A stretch of DNA of 64,000 nucleotides from Planococcus shenhongbingii (GTDB lineage: Bacteria > Bacillota > Bacilli > Bacillales_A > Planococcaceae): NCBI RefSeq assembly GCF_030413635.1, contig NZ_CP129235.1:1240001-1304000 (forward strand), read 5' to 3'. The translations under genes were made by a program, and so were the position numbers. This document shows positions 20,665-30,000 of this stretch, piece after piece; position 1 is the stretch's first letter, and each line of letters starts with the position of its first letter. Under the pieces are notes generated by a model. That model worked only from the letters and a program-made list of their open reading frames with translations, was not told where the DNA came from and did no database searches.

Positions 20665-23049
20665 TTGGCTTACCAAATTAAAAAAGCAGCGGTGCTTGGT
20701 TCCGGTGTAATGGGTTCAGGAATTGCAGCACACCTTGCAAATATAGGAATTCCGGTTTTACTGCTGGATATCGTTCCTCGCGAATTGTCGGAAGAAGAAC
20801 AGGCAAAAGGATTGTCATTAGAACATCCGCAGGTGAGAAACCGGATTGCCGCCACATCTATTCAAAAACTGTTGAAACAGAAACCGGCACCATTGACTTC
20901 TAAAAAGAATTTGCAGCTGATTACACCAGGAAACTTGGAAGATGACTTGGAGAAATTGAAAGACGTGGATTGGATCATCGAAGTAATCGTTGAAAATTTA
21001 GAAGTTAAAAAATCGCTTTATGAAAAAATTGATGCTGTCAGAACACCTGGCACAATCGTTTCATCCAATACATCCGGCATCAGCATCAACGGGATGGCTG
21101 AAGGCCGTTCAGAAGATTTTGGCAGACATTTTCTTGGTACTCATTTCTTCAACCCGCCGCGCTATTTGAAACTCCTGGAAATCATTCCGGCGCACACGAC
21201 GGCACCTGAAGTTCTTCAGTTCATGACGTCATTCGGAGAAGACCGATTGGGTAAAGGCGTTGTGATTGCGAAAGATACGCCGAATTTCATAGCCAACCGC
21301 ATCGGTACATACGGATTGTTGGTGACATTGCGTGAAATGCAGAACCGCGGGTATTCCATCGGAGAAGTGGATTCGGTTACAGGGCCGTTGATCGGACGCC
21401 CGAAATCAGCGACATTCCGTACATTGGATGTAGTTGGCCTCGATACATTCATGCATGTAGCGAAAAATGTTTATGACCAGACTTCCGGTGAAGAACAGAA
21501 AGTGTTTGAAACGCCTGAATTCATGAAGAAGATGATTGAGAAAGGCTGGATCGGTGCCAAATCAGGACAAGGATTCTTCCTTAAAAAAGACAAAGAAATT
21601 CTGGAACTGGATCCGGAAACCTTGGAATACCGCCCAGCCGGCGATTTGAAAACGCCTTCACAAGAAATGGCAAAACAACAGAAAGGCCTTGCGGCGAAAA
21701 CTAAAACGCTCGTTTACGCAAACGACCGCACAGGAGAGCTTTTATGGAGCATCCTTTCGCCGACACTCCTGTATTCCGCTCAATTAGCTGGTGAAATTGC
21801 AGACGATATAGTGGCCATTGACAATGCCATGAAATGGGGATTCGGCTGGGAACAAGGGCCGTTTGAAACATGGGATGCAATCGGCGTCCGAAAATCAGTC
21901 GAAAAAATGCAGCAGGAAGGTTTACAGATTCCTGCCTTTGTTCAAAGTTTACTCGACAGCGGCAATGAGAGCTTCTATAAAGAAGAAAACGGCAACCTGT
22001 ATTTCTTTAATGGAACCGATTACCAGCCGGTGCCAGTCAACGAAAAAGCGATTGATTTAAAACGTTATAAGAAAAAGAACGGGGTCTTGAAGTCAAATTC
22101 AGGAGCAAGCTTGATTGATCTTGGAGACGGCATTTTGCTGCTGGAATTCCATTCGCGTTCAAATGCAATCGGCTTGGACATTATGCAAATGATCAATTAT
22201 GCAATAGATGAAGTAGAAAAGAATTACAAAGGCTTGGTCATCGGGAACCAAGGCAAGAACTTCTGTGTCGGCGCGAACCTTGGGATGATCCTGATGGAAG
22301 CGCAAGATGACAATATCTTTGAACTGGATTTCACTATCCGGACCTTCCAGAACTCGTTAATGAAAATCAAATACAGTTCCAAACCTGTAGTGGTCGCACC
22401 GTTCGGCATGACGCTTGGCGGAGGCGCGGAAGTTGCGCTTCATGCAGCACATATCCAGGCTTCGATGGAGACGTATATGGGCTTAGTGGAAGCGGGCGTT
22501 GGGCTGATTCCTGGCGGCGGTGGAAACAAAGAACTTTACATCAAGCACTTGAAAGGCCTGCCGAACGGCGTAACGGTCGATTACCAGAATATCGCAAGCA
22601 ATGTGTTTGAAACGATTGCAATGGCAAAAGTGTCTACTTCAGCAGAAGAAGCGCGTGAAAATAACTTCTTGAATTTCACAGATGGCATCAGCGTCAACAG
22701 CGATCATCTGATTTATGATGCAAAACAAGCAGCACTTGCTTTATATGAAAATGGCTACCAGGCACCGATTCGCGAAAAAGTGCCGGTTACCGGTGAGCCT
22801 GGATACGCCACTCTTTTACTCGGAGCAGAAGGCATGTTCATATCCGGCTATATTACAGAGTATGATTTGAAAATCGCCAAGAAACTCGCTTTTGTCTTGT
22901 CCGGCGGAAAACTTCCATACGGTACGAAAGTGAATGAACAATACTTGTTGGATCTGGAACGTGAAGCATTTTTAAGCTTGGTTGCGAAACCGAAAACTCA
23001 GCAGCGGATGCAGCATATGCTGGTCAAAGGCAAACCGCTCCGCAACTAA
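20665..23049 (+). CDS. fadN: 3-hydroxyacyl-CoA dehydrogenase / enoyl-CoA hydratase FadN
   Basis: Bifunctional beta-oxidation enzyme. The N-terminal NAD-binding fold starts AAVLGSGVMGSGIAAHLA (about 8-25). The dehydrogenase C-terminal domain (GTHFFNPPRYLKLLEIIP, KDTPNFIANRIG) ends near residue 300, with a second helical dehydrogenase-type segment to about 430. The crotonase-like hydratase domain follows (about 480-690; GKNFCVGANLGM, GMTLGGGAEVALHA). This dehydrogenase-first order is that of B. subtilis FadN and the reverse of E. coli FadB. TTG 20665 is preceded by GGAGG. 794 residues, normal. Transcribed behind the FadR box with fadA and fadE. Confidence 0.95.
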   Translation: MAYQIKKAAVLGSGVMGSGIAAHLANIGIPVLLLDIVPRELSEEEQAKGLSLEHPQVRNRIAATSIQKLLKQKPAPLTSKKNLQLITPGNLEDDLEKLKDVDWIIEVIVENLEVKKSLYEKIDAVRTPGTIVSSNTSGISINGMAEGRSEDFGRHFLGTHFFNPPRYLKLLEIIPAHTTAPEVLQFMTSFGEDRLGKGVVIAKDTPNFIANRIGTYGLLVTLREMQNRGYSIGEVDSVTGPLIGRPKSATFRTLDVVGLDTFMHVAKNVYDQTSGEEQKVFETPEFMKKMIEKGWIGAKSGQGFFLKKDKEILELDPETLEYRPAGDLKTPSQEMAKQQKGLAAKTKTLVYANDRTGELLWSILSPTLLYSAQLAGEIADDIVAIDNAMKWGFGWEQGPFETWDAIGVRKSVEKMQQEGLQIPAFVQSLLDSGNESFYKEENGNLYFFNGTDYQPVPVNEKAIDLKRYKKKNGVLKSNSGASLIDLGDGILLLEFHSRSNAIGLDIMQMINYAIDEVEKNYKGLVIGNQGKNFCVGANLGMILMEAQDDNIFELDFTIRTFQNSLMKIKYSSKPVVVAPFGMTLGGGAEVALHAAHIQASMETYMGLVEAGVGLIPGGGGNKELYIKHLKGLPNGVTVDYQNIASNVFETIAMAKVSTSAEEARENNFLNFTDGISVNSDHLIYDAKQAALALYENGYQAPIREKVPVTGEPGYATLLLGAEGMFISGYITEYDLKIAKKLAFVLSGGKLPYGTKVNEQYLLDLEREAFLSLVAKPKTQQRMQHMLVKGKPLRN

Positions 23050-23076
23050 TCGAAGATATTAAAGGAGGAAAAACAC

Positions 23077-24252
23077 ATGCGCGAAGCAGTAATCGTCGCC
23101 GGGGCCAGAACTCCGGTCGGCAAAGCGAAAAAAGGCTCTCTTGCTACTGTGCGTCCGGATGATTTCGGCGCATTGGTAGTCCGGGAAGCATTAAACCGGG
23201 CAGGCGGATATGATGGCCCGATAGATGATTTGATCATGGGATGTGCGATGCCGGAAGCTGAACAAGGCATGAACATTGCACGCAATATCGGTGCATTGGC
23301 AGGATTGCCGGATACGGTATCAGCAGTAACAGTCAACCGATTCTGTTCATCAGGGCTTCAGTCGATCGCTTATGCAGCCGAACGGATCATGGTCGGAAGC
23401 GCAGAAGCAATCATAGCCGGTGGTGTTGAATCGATGAGCATGGTGCCGATGATGGGCAATGTGATCCGGCCGAATTCAAAGCTGGCGGAGACAGCTCCTC
23501 AATACTATATGAGCATGGGGCATACGGCAGAGCAAGTCGCTACTCAATACGGCGTAAGCCGGGAAGATCAGGACGCTTTTGCTGTCCGGTCCCATGAAAA
23601 AGCGGCTGCAGCAATCGCTGCCGGCAAATTCGATGAAGAAATCGTGCCGGTCGAAGTCACTAAGCGTTTCGTCGATGACAATAATAAATACCAGGAAAAA
23701 ACATTCATGTTTGAAATGGACGAAGGCGTGCGACACGGCACAAGCATTCAATCCTTGAACAAGCTCCGAGCAGCTTTCTCGGCCCGCGGCACAGTAACTG
23801 CCGGAAACTCTTCGCAGACTTCAGACGGTGCCGGAGCGGTGTTGGTCATGGACCGGGAAAAAGCAGAAGCACTCGGATTAAAGCCGATTGCAAAATTCCG
23901 TTCATTTGCAACAGGAGGTGTGCCGCCGGAAGTGATGGGAATCGGTCCGATTGTCGCCATCCCGAAAGCATTGAAATTGGCTGGCCTTTCAATTGAGGAT
24001 ATTGATGTATGGGAATTGAATGAAGCTTTCGCTTCCCAATCGTTAGGCGTCATCCGCCATCTCAACCTTGATATCGATAAAGTGAACTTAAACGGCGGCG
24101 CCATAGCTTTAGGCCACCCGCTTGGAGCAACAGGATCTATTTTGACGATGAAGATGATGAGTGAATTAAAACGCCAAGGAAAACAATTCGGCGTTGTGAC
24201 AATGTGCATCGGCGGCGGTATGGGCGCAGCCGGCGTTTTTGAAATGCTGTAA
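23077..24252 (+). CDS. fadA: Acetyl-CoA acyltransferase (3-ketoacyl-CoA thiolase)
   Basis: Last step of beta-oxidation, releasing acetyl-CoA. The nucleophile is Cys90 in VNRFCSSGLQSIA. The other thiolase motifs are NEAFASQ, GGAIALGHPLGATG (catalytic His) and CIGGGMGAAGVFE (second Cys). 391 residues. ATG 23077 follows AAAGGAGG, 27 bases after fadN. Unlike in a compact operon, 304 bases with repeat elements separate it from fadE. Confidence 0.96.
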   Translation: MREAVIVAGARTPVGKAKKGSLATVRPDDFGALVVREALNRAGGYDGPIDDLIMGCAMPEAEQGMNIARNIGALAGLPDTVSAVTVNRFCSSGLQSIAYAAERIMVGSAEAIIAGGVESMSMVPMMGNVIRPNSKLAETAPQYYMSMGHTAEQVATQYGVSREDQDAFAVRSHEKAAAAIAAGKFDEEIVPVEVTKRFVDDNNKYQEKTFMFEMDEGVRHGTSIQSLNKLRAAFSARGTVTAGNSSQTSDGAGAVLVMDREKAEALGLKPIAKFRSFATGGVPPEVMGIGPIVAIPKALKLAGLSIEDIDVWELNEAFASQSLGVIRHLNLDIDKVNLNGGAIALGHPLGATGSILTMKMMSELKRQGKQFGVVTMCIGGGMGAAGVFEML

Positions 24253-24289
24253 ATTATTGAGTAAGTTGAATTGAAGAAATGGCTTTTTG

Positions 24290-24505
24290 TATACCGCTTA
24301 GGCCGCTTTGGGCATGGCTTTCGCAAGAAGCCAGGCAAAGAACGCCTGTCTTCTTGCTTCGCCTAGCCCGTGGACGCGCCTGCGCTGGATAGGTTTTCTA
24401 TAAAAGTATGATTACTTAATATACCTCTTTGATTATTAATTACTTTGGAGCAAAACAGCGGAGACGTTCGCAGCAAGCGAAGCTGCTGTGCGGAATATCG
24501 ATTAA
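24290..24505. repeat. GC-rich repeats between fadA and fadE
   Basis: The gap 24253-24556 holds two pieces. At about 24290-24400 is a GC-rich element with ctttcgcaagaagccaggc facing gcctgtcttcttgcttcgcc; it shares ggcgttctttgcc (inverted) with the element at 57355. At 24447-24505 is a shortened, inverted copy of the family 1 repeat at 4741: ggagcaaaacagcggagacg ... tgcggaatatcgat. No promoter was evident, so fadE either depends on read-through across these structures or has a promoter I did not see. Confidence 0.7.
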
Positions 24506-24556
24506 AAAATTCATGCATTTTAATATAACCTAACGATAAAACAGGAGGAATAAAAA

Positions 24557-26338
24557 ATGGCAGAATCTAAGACGTTAATCAAAGGCGGCAGTTTCTTAAT
24601 CGAAGATGCAGACTTATCCCGAGTATTTACACCGGAAGACTTTACGGAAGAGCAAAAAATGATCGCTAAAACGACCGAGGATTTTGTGAATACGGAAGTA
24701 ATGCCTGTGGTGGAGAAACTGGAAAACCATGAGTTTGAGCATTCTGTGCGGCTATTGAAAACGGCTGGAGAGATCGGCCTTCTCGGTGCCGATGTACCGG
24801 AGCAATACGGCGGCCTTGGCCTGGATAAAATCGCTTCCGCTTTGATTGCGGAAAAAATGTCGAAAGCGGGCGGTTTCTCGATTACACACGGTGCCCATGT
24901 TGGCATCGGCTCATTGCCAATTGTGCTGTTCGGCAATGAAGAACAAAAGCAGAAGTACTTGCCGCGTTTGGCAACTGGCGAACTGATTGCCGCGTATGCC
25001 CTTACAGAGCCAAGCTCCGGATCAGATGCACTGGGTGCAAAAACAGTGGCTAAGTTAAATGAAGCCGGTACGCATTACGTATTAAATGGTGAAAAACAAT
25101 GGATTACAAACGCAGGATTTGCGGATGTGTTCATTGTTTATGCGAAAATTGACGGCGAGAAATTCTCAGCCTTTATTGTGGAACGTGCTTATGACGGTGT
25201 TTCTGTTGGACCGGAAGAAAAGAAGATGGGCATCAAATCCTCTTCCACGCGCACATTAGTCTTGCAGGATGCGGAAGTGCCAGTAGAAAACTTATTGGGC
25301 GAAGCAGGGCGCGGCCACATTATCGCATTTAACATTTTGAATATCGGCCGTTACAAACTAGGGGTCGGCACAGTCGGCGGTTCAAAACGTGCGATGGAAA
25401 TCACGATTCCTTACACGAATCAGCGCCAGCAGTTTAAAACACCCATTTCTTCCTTCAATTTGACGCGTGAAAAACTGGCGACGATGGCTTCTCAATTGTA
25501 TGCATTGGAAAGTTCGGTATACCGCACAGTTGGTCTATTTGAAGACCGCATGAGCGGCTTTACAGAAGAAGAGCATGCCAATGGGAAGTTAGTGGCGGAT
25601 GCGATTGCAGAATTTGCGGTGGAATGTTCAATGAATAAATTCTTTGGCACAGAAACGCTGGATTATATTGTTGATGAAGGCGTTCAACTGCACGGTGGAT
25701 ACGGATTCATGCAAGAGTATGAAATCGAGCGCGCTTACCGTGATTCCCGCATCAACCGGATTTTTGAAGGAACAAATGAAATCAACCGTTTGCTGGTACC
25801 AGGTACATTGCTGCGCAAAGCGATGAAAGGCGAGCTTCCTTTATTGCAGCACGCACAGAAATTGCAAGAGGAATTGCTCATGATGATGCCGGAAGAAGTT
25901 GGCACAGAAGCGTTGGCACAGGAAAAATACTTGGTGAAAAACGCCAAGAAAATCGCTTTGCTTGCAGCTGGCCTTGCGGCGCAGACGTATGGTGCAAAGA
26001 TCGAACAAGAACAGGAAGTGCTTGTGAACATCGCGGATATCGTCTCGAACGTCTTTGCGATGGAATCTGCTGTGCTCCGCACGGAAAAAGCGATTGCAGC
26101 ATCCGGAGAAGAAAAAGCCCAGCAAAAATTGTTGTATACGCAAATATATTGCCAAGAAGCCTTTGACAAAATTGAGAAAGACGCAAAAGAGACATTGCTT
26201 GCGGCTGTGGAAGGCGACAATCAGCGCATGATGCTTTCTGCACTGCGTAAACTGACGCGTTCAACTCCGTATAACGTGATTGCGAAAAAGCGGGAAGCAG
26301 CTGTTAGATTAGTGGAAGCAGAGAAATATGTAGTCTAA
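24557..26338 (+). CDS. fadE: Acyl-CoA dehydrogenase FadE
   Basis: FAD enzyme that makes the first double bond in fatty acyl-CoA. The flavin-fold segments are AAYALTEPSSGSDA and GEKQWITNAGFADVFIVYAKI. The C-terminal helical domain has LHGGYGFMQEYEIERAYRDSR and IFEGTNEINRLL. At 593 residues it is longer than standard medium-chain enzymes (about 380), because of a helical C-terminal extension (about residues 430-593) that is typical of the Bacillales FadE and VLCAD-like branch. ATG 24557 follows AGGAGG. Confidence 0.95.
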   Translation: MAESKTLIKGGSFLIEDADLSRVFTPEDFTEEQKMIAKTTEDFVNTEVMPVVEKLENHEFEHSVRLLKTAGEIGLLGADVPEQYGGLGLDKIASALIAEKMSKAGGFSITHGAHVGIGSLPIVLFGNEEQKQKYLPRLATGELIAAYALTEPSSGSDALGAKTVAKLNEAGTHYVLNGEKQWITNAGFADVFIVYAKIDGEKFSAFIVERAYDGVSVGPEEKKMGIKSSSTRTLVLQDAEVPVENLLGEAGRGHIIAFNILNIGRYKLGVGTVGGSKRAMEITIPYTNQRQQFKTPISSFNLTREKLATMASQLYALESSVYRTVGLFEDRMSGFTEEEHANGKLVADAIAEFAVECSMNKFFGTETLDYIVDEGVQLHGGYGFMQEYEIERAYRDSRINRIFEGTNEINRLLVPGTLLRKAMKGELPLLQHAQKLQEELLMMMPEEVGTEALAQEKYLVKNAKKIALLAAGLAAQTYGAKIEQEQEVLVNIADIVSNVFAMESAVLRTEKAIAASGEEKAQQKLLYTQIYCQEAFDKIEKDAKETLLAAVEGDNQRMMLSALRKLTRSTPYNVIAKKREAAVRLVEAEKYVV

Positions 26339-26347
26339 GCTTTCTTT

Positions 26348-26377
26348 GAAAACGCAGCCTTCGGCTGCGTTTTTTTA
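26348..26377 (+). terminator. Intrinsic terminator after fadE
   Basis: aaaacgcagcc-ttcg-ggctgcgttttttt, a tight stem with a stable tetraloop-like turn. Confidence 0.93.
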
Positions 26378-26429
26378 CATCGACCAAGAGTGCTAATTTT
26401 GGTAAGCTTGGTTAAAAGGAGGTTTTAGA

Positions 26430-26792
26430 ATGATTACCTATTATGCATATCCGAAATGCACAACATGCCGCAAAGCAAAAAAATGGCTTGAACAAAATAA
26501 CATTGAATACAATGAAATAAACATTGCTGAAACACCGCCGTCTGACAGCGAACTTCGTGGGATTTATGAGAAAAGCGGACTTGAATTGAAGAAGTTCTTT
26601 AATACAAGCGGCTTGAAGTACCGGGAACTCGGATTGAAAGACAAATTGAAAGAAATGCCTGAAGATCAGCAACTGAAGCTGCTGTCGTCAGACGGAATGC
26701 TGATTAAGCGCCCCTTGGCTTGGGATGGGGAAAAAGCGACACTCGGATTTAAAGAAGAAGAGTTTGAAAATACCTGGAAGAGAGAGCAGTGA
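26430..26792 (+). CDS. yusI: ArsC/Spx-family thioredoxin-fold protein YusI
   Basis: 120 residues with an N-terminal CXXC in YPKCTTCRKAKKWL (Cys10, Cys13) and the family's RPL-type segment in LIKRPLAWDGEKATLGF. This is the Spx/ArsC-like fold, which includes redox regulators that bind RNA polymerase and glutaredoxin-type reductases. YusI proteins have no settled role. ATG 26430 follows AAAGGAGG. It keeps the fadE-yusI-gcvH order of B. subtilis. Confidence 0.88.
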   Translation: MITYYAYPKCTTCRKAKKWLEQNNIEYNEINIAETPPSDSELRGIYEKSGLELKKFFNTSGLKYRELGLKDKLKEMPEDQQLKLLSSDGMLIKRPLAWDGEKATLGFKEEEFENTWKREQ

Positions 26793-26862
26793 AATCTTGT
26801 ATTTCCCCAGGCTTTATGTCAAACTGAGAAATGAGTACACTACATAATTTGGAGGGTTTTCG

Positions 26863-27243
26863 ATGAGCACACCACAAGAACTTCGTTATTCTAAAGAGCA
26901 TGAATGGGTTAAAGTTGAAGGCGGTACAGCACGTATTGGCATCACGCATTTTGCACAAGCTGAACTTGGCGATATCGTTTTCGTAGAATTGCCGCAAGTT
27001 GGCGATGAAATAAAAAGAAATGAGCCATTTGGCAGCGTAGAATCAGTTAAAACTGTTTCGGAGCTTTATGCGCCTATTAGCGGGCGTGTAATTGAAGTCA
27101 ACACTGAGCTTGAAGACAGTCCTGAATTTGTAAACGAATCTCCGTATGAAAATGCGTGGATGGTGGTAATCGAATCTCCAGAAGAAGCTGAAATCAACGA
27201 CTTGATGTCAGCTGAACAATATCAGGAAATGATCAACGAGTAA
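26863..27243 (+). CDS. gcvH: Glycine cleavage system H protein
   Basis: Lipoyl carrier of the glycine cleavage complex, in Bacillales also the hub for lipoate transfer to other enzymes. The lipoylated Lys63 is in [18 protein letters not shown]. The family motif HEWV is near the N terminus and [10 protein letters not shown] near the C terminus. 126 residues. GGAGG precedes ATG 26863. No gcvT or gcvP is nearby, as is usual in this group. lipA, which makes the lipoyl group, lies at 47148. Confidence 0.96.
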   Translation: MSTPQELRYSKEHEWVKVEGGTARIGITHFAQAELGDIVFVELPQVGDEIKRNEPFGSVESVKTVSELYAPISGRVIEVNTELEDSPEFVNESPYENAWMVVIESPEEAEINDLMSAEQYQEMINE

Positions 27244-27251
27244 TATCCTAA

Positions 27252-27281
27252 AAAGCGCCTATTACTTGGCGCTTTTTTTGC
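27252..27281 (+). terminator. Intrinsic terminator after gcvH
   Basis: aaaaagcgcc-tattact-ggcgcttttttt stem with T run. Confidence 0.92.
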
Positions 27282-27379
27282 TAGCTGGGCACTGGATGAA
27301 ATAAGCATCTATAGGCTGATCCAATAAGGAGCAGCTTTTACACCTAATCTTTCATCATATATCAGCGAGGTGTTGACTT

Positions 27380-27718
27380 ATGGATAAAGTAATTGTGGTT
27401 GAAGGGCTAACGGATAAAACACGAATAGCGCCGCTCATTGCAGAACCCGTGACGATTGTTTGCACAAATGGTACAGTTAGTGCATCGAGGCTTGAAGAAT
27501 TATTGCTGCCTTATGAAGGTTTGGATATCATCATATTGGTGGATGCGGATAAATCAGGTGAACGGCTGCGGAAACTTGTTAAACGCGAATTCCCTGAAGC
27601 CCGGCATTTTTATATCAATCGCAGTTACAAGGAAGTGGCAGCGACGCCGATCCGGATCTTGCTCGATGTGCTGATTTCAGCAAATGTTCAAGTCAATAAG
27701 TTATTAACTGAGGGATGA
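27380..27718 (+). CDS. yusF: Toprim-domain protein (YusF-like)
   Basis: 112 residues made of a single Toprim domain: the Glu is in VIVVEGLTDK and the metal-binding DXD in ILVDADKSGERLRK. Such domains occur in primases, topoisomerases, RNase M5 and OLD nucleases; small stand-alone versions like this have no known reaction. ATG 27380 follows GAGGTG. It overlaps the next gene by 4 bases (ATGA), so the two are probably translated together. Its place between gcvH and a thioredoxin-like gene matches B. subtilis yusF-yusE. Confidence 0.85.
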   Translation: MDKVIVVEGLTDKTRIAPLIAEPVTIVCTNGTVSASRLEELLLPYEGLDIIILVDADKSGERLRKLVKREFPEARHFYINRSYKEVAATPIRILLDVLISANVQVNKLLTEG

Positions 27719-28050
27719 AATCGATGAAAGAATGGACACATAAAGATTGGCTAAAAGAAAAGAACACTAGCTCTGCCGCGGCTTATTATTTATATACGCC
27801 GATGTGCGGTACATGCCAAGTTGCTTCTAAAATGATGGATGTCGTAAAAGAGTTGTTCCCGGATTTGCCGATGGGCAAAGCGAATTTGAATTTTGTTCAG
27901 GAAATTGCCGAATTGTACAAGGTGGAAAGTGTACCTTGCCTGCTCATTACAGAAAACGGGCAGCTGAAAGAAAAGATTTACGCATTCCAGTCTGTGCCTT
28001 ACCTATACGGGAAATTGAAATCTGTTGACGAAAAATGTCGAGCATGGTAA
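27715..28050 (+). CDS. yusE: Thioredoxin-like protein (YusE-like)
   Basis: 111-residue thioredoxin fold with the active site PMCGTCQ (Cys31, Cys34) and the cis-Pro in VESVPCLLI. Start ATG 27715 overlaps the stop of the Toprim gene; a second ATG at 27724 is possible. Predicted cytoplasmic thiol-disulfide protein of unknown partner, probably co-transcribed with the gene before it. Confidence 0.85.
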   Translation: MKSMKEWTHKDWLKEKNTSSAAAYYLYTPMCGTCQVASKMMDVVKELFPDLPMGKANLNFVQEIAELYKVESVPCLLITENGQLKEKIYAFQSVPYLYGKLKSVDEKCRAW

Positions 28051-28082
28051 ATTGGATTTCTGAACAATAATTTCATATCGTA

Positions 28083-28189
28083 ACTCTTATTTAGAGTGGT
28101 GGAGGGAAGTGCCCTATGAAGCCCGGCAACCGTCATGAAAATGAAATGGTGCCAAATCACACAAAGCAAAAGCTTTGGGAGATGAGAGA
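28083..28189 (+). ncRNA. SAM-I riboswitch (S box) of metNPQ
   Basis: The conserved S-box core is easily read: agtggtggagggaa, gaagcccggcaacc and ggtgccaaat. The P1 helix is formed by the ctcttat (5') and gatgagag (3') sides. Binding of S-adenosylmethionine should favour the terminator at 28213 and shut off the methionine importer, as in B. subtilis. Confidence 0.95.
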
Positions 28190-28212
28190 GCGGTTTTCGT
28201 GTTTTCACGGTT

Positions 28213-28247
28213 ACCCTTCTGCTCAGTTCTGCGCGGAAGGGTTTTTT
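28213..28247 (+). terminator. Riboswitch-controlled terminator before metN
   Basis: acccttc pairs with gaagggt over a loop rich in further pairing, then tttttt. It is the expression platform of the SAM riboswitch just upstream. Confidence 0.88.
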
Positions 28248-28272
28248 ATTTTGGATTAGGAGTTGTAAAAGG

Positions 28273-29298
28273 ATGATTGAATTAAAAGAACTGTCGAAGG
28301 TTTTCGACACAGGCAAAGGCACTTTAACAGCTGTCGACCATGTCGATCTGTCGATTTCATCCGGTGAAATTTTTGGCATTATCGGCTATAGCGGGGCAGG
28401 GAAAAGTACATTGATCCGTTTATTGAACGGATTGGAAAAGCCTACTTCGGGGACGGTAACAATAAACGGCCAAAATATCTCGGCAAGTAAAGGACTAGAG
28501 CTGCGGAAAGCGCGCCAGAAAGTCAGTATGATTTTCCAGCATTTTAACCTTCTGTGGTCACGCACAGTAAAAGAAAACATTGAATTTCCACTTGAAATCG
28601 CAGGTGTTCCAAAAAACAAGCGCGACGCCCGCGTTCAGGAATTGGTGGAATTAGTTGGGCTCACGGGTAGAGAACATGCTTATCCGTCCCAGCTGTCGGG
28701 CGGCCAGAAACAGCGTGTCGGCATTGCCCGTGCGCTGGCTAATGAACCTGAAGTGCTGCTATGTGATGAAGCCACTTCAGCACTCGATCCGCAGACAACC
28801 GATTCGATTCTGGAACTCCTGGTCGATATCAATAAACGTCTCGGGCTTACGATTGTTCTCATTACCCATGAGATGCACGTTATTCGGAAGATTTGCCATC
28901 GTGTCGCTGTTATGGAAGGCGGGCGCGTCGTTGAACTGGGAGACGTATTGAATGTCTTTCAGGCGCCAAAGCAGCCAATTACGAAGCGCTTTGTCGCTCA
29001 AGTCACCGATACGGAAGATTCGCATGAAACGATTAAACATCTGCGGGAACTTTACCCGACAGGCGAATTGGTGAAATTGGTTTTTGTCGGTGAACAGACG
29101 GAACAGCCTATTTTGACTAAGCTGATCCGGAAATACCCTGTAGAGATCAATATTGTGCAAGGAAATATATCGCATACGCAGCGAGGAGCTTATGGCACAT
29201 TGGTATTACAAATGAAAGGTTCGCAGCAACAGATATCCGAAGCTCTCGCGTTCTTGAACGCTGAAAGTGTACAGACGGAGGTGATGGCAAATGATTGA
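28273..29298 (+). CDS. metN: Methionine ABC transporter ATP-binding protein
   Basis: Energises uptake of methionine. Walker [10 protein letters not shown] (about residue 38), Q loop, signature [15 protein letters not shown], Walker [13 protein letters not shown] and the H-loop His in ITHEMHV are all present. After about residue 245 comes the extra C-terminal ACT-like domain (TELVKLVF ... GTLVLQM) that in MetN binds methionine and inhibits transport. 341 residues. It overlaps metP by 8 bases and sits behind a SAM riboswitch. Confidence 0.96.
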   Translation: MIELKELSKVFDTGKGTLTAVDHVDLSISSGEIFGIIGYSGAGKSTLIRLLNGLEKPTSGTVTINGQNISASKGLELRKARQKVSMIFQHFNLLWSRTVKENIEFPLEIAGVPKNKRDARVQELVELVGLTGREHAYPSQLSGGQKQRVGIARALANEPEVLLCDEATSALDPQTTDSILELLVDINKRLGLTIVLITHEMHVIRKICHRVAVMEGGRVVELGDVLNVFQAPKQPITKRFVAQVTDTEDSHETIKHLRELYPTGELVKLVFVGEQTEQPILTKLIRKYPVEINIVQGNISHTQRGAYGTLVLQMKGSQQQISEALAFLNAESVQTEVMAND

Positions 29299-29959
29299 GT
29301 CATTATTCCCGAATGTCGATTGGGACAGTATGTGGGAAGCGACGCTCGAAACATTATATATGACAGCCATGTCGACGTTCTTTACATTTGTCATCGGATT
29401 GGTTTTGGGAATCGTCTTATTTTTGACGGCACCGAAACAATTATGGGCTAACAGTGTGGTAAATTGGTTGACTGGTGCATTCGTCAACATTTTCCGTTCG
29501 ATTCCGTTTATCATTTTAATCATTTTGCTGATTCCGTTTACGAAATTTCTCATCGGCACGATCCGAGGGCCGAATGCTGCATTGCCTGCCTTGATTATTG
29601 GAGCGGCGCCATTTTATGCGCGCATGGTATTGATTGCGCTGAAGGAAATTGATAAAGGAGTCATCGAGGCTGCGCGTTCTATGGGCGCAACAACTTGGAC
29701 GATTATCCGTAAAGTGTTGCTGCCAGAGTCCAAACCGGCATTAATCTCAGGTATCACAGTTACAGCGATTGCATTGGTGGGATATACTGCCATGGCCGGA
29801 ATTATCGGTGCGGGCGGCCTAGGAACACTTGCGTTCTTGGACGGTTTCCAGAGAAGCCGGGAAGATGTTACGCTTATGGCAACTATTTTGATTTTGATTA
29901 TCGTCTTCGCAATCCAGTTTATTGGTGACCGAATGACTACAAAATCAGATAAACGCTAA
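29291..29959 (+). CDS. metP: Methionine ABC transporter permease
   Basis: Integral membrane subunit, 222 residues with five hydrophobic segments. The coupling helix motif [22 protein letters not shown] (EAA loop) contacts MetN. The start overlaps the end of metN (ATG 29291), which indicates translational coupling. Named metP in B. subtilis and metI in E. coli. Confidence 0.95.
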   Translation: MIESLFPNVDWDSMWEATLETLYMTAMSTFFTFVIGLVLGIVLFLTAPKQLWANSVVNWLTGAFVNIFRSIPFIILIILLIPFTKFLIGTIRGPNAALPALIIGAAPFYARMVLIALKEIDKGVIEAARSMGATTWTIIRKVLLPESKPALISGITVTAIALVGYTAMAGIIGAGGLGTLAFLDGFQRSREDVTLMATILILIIVFAIQFIGDRMTTKSDKR

Positions 29960-30000
29960 CAGCTGAACTATAAAAAACATAGAAAAAGGGGATCGGTTAC

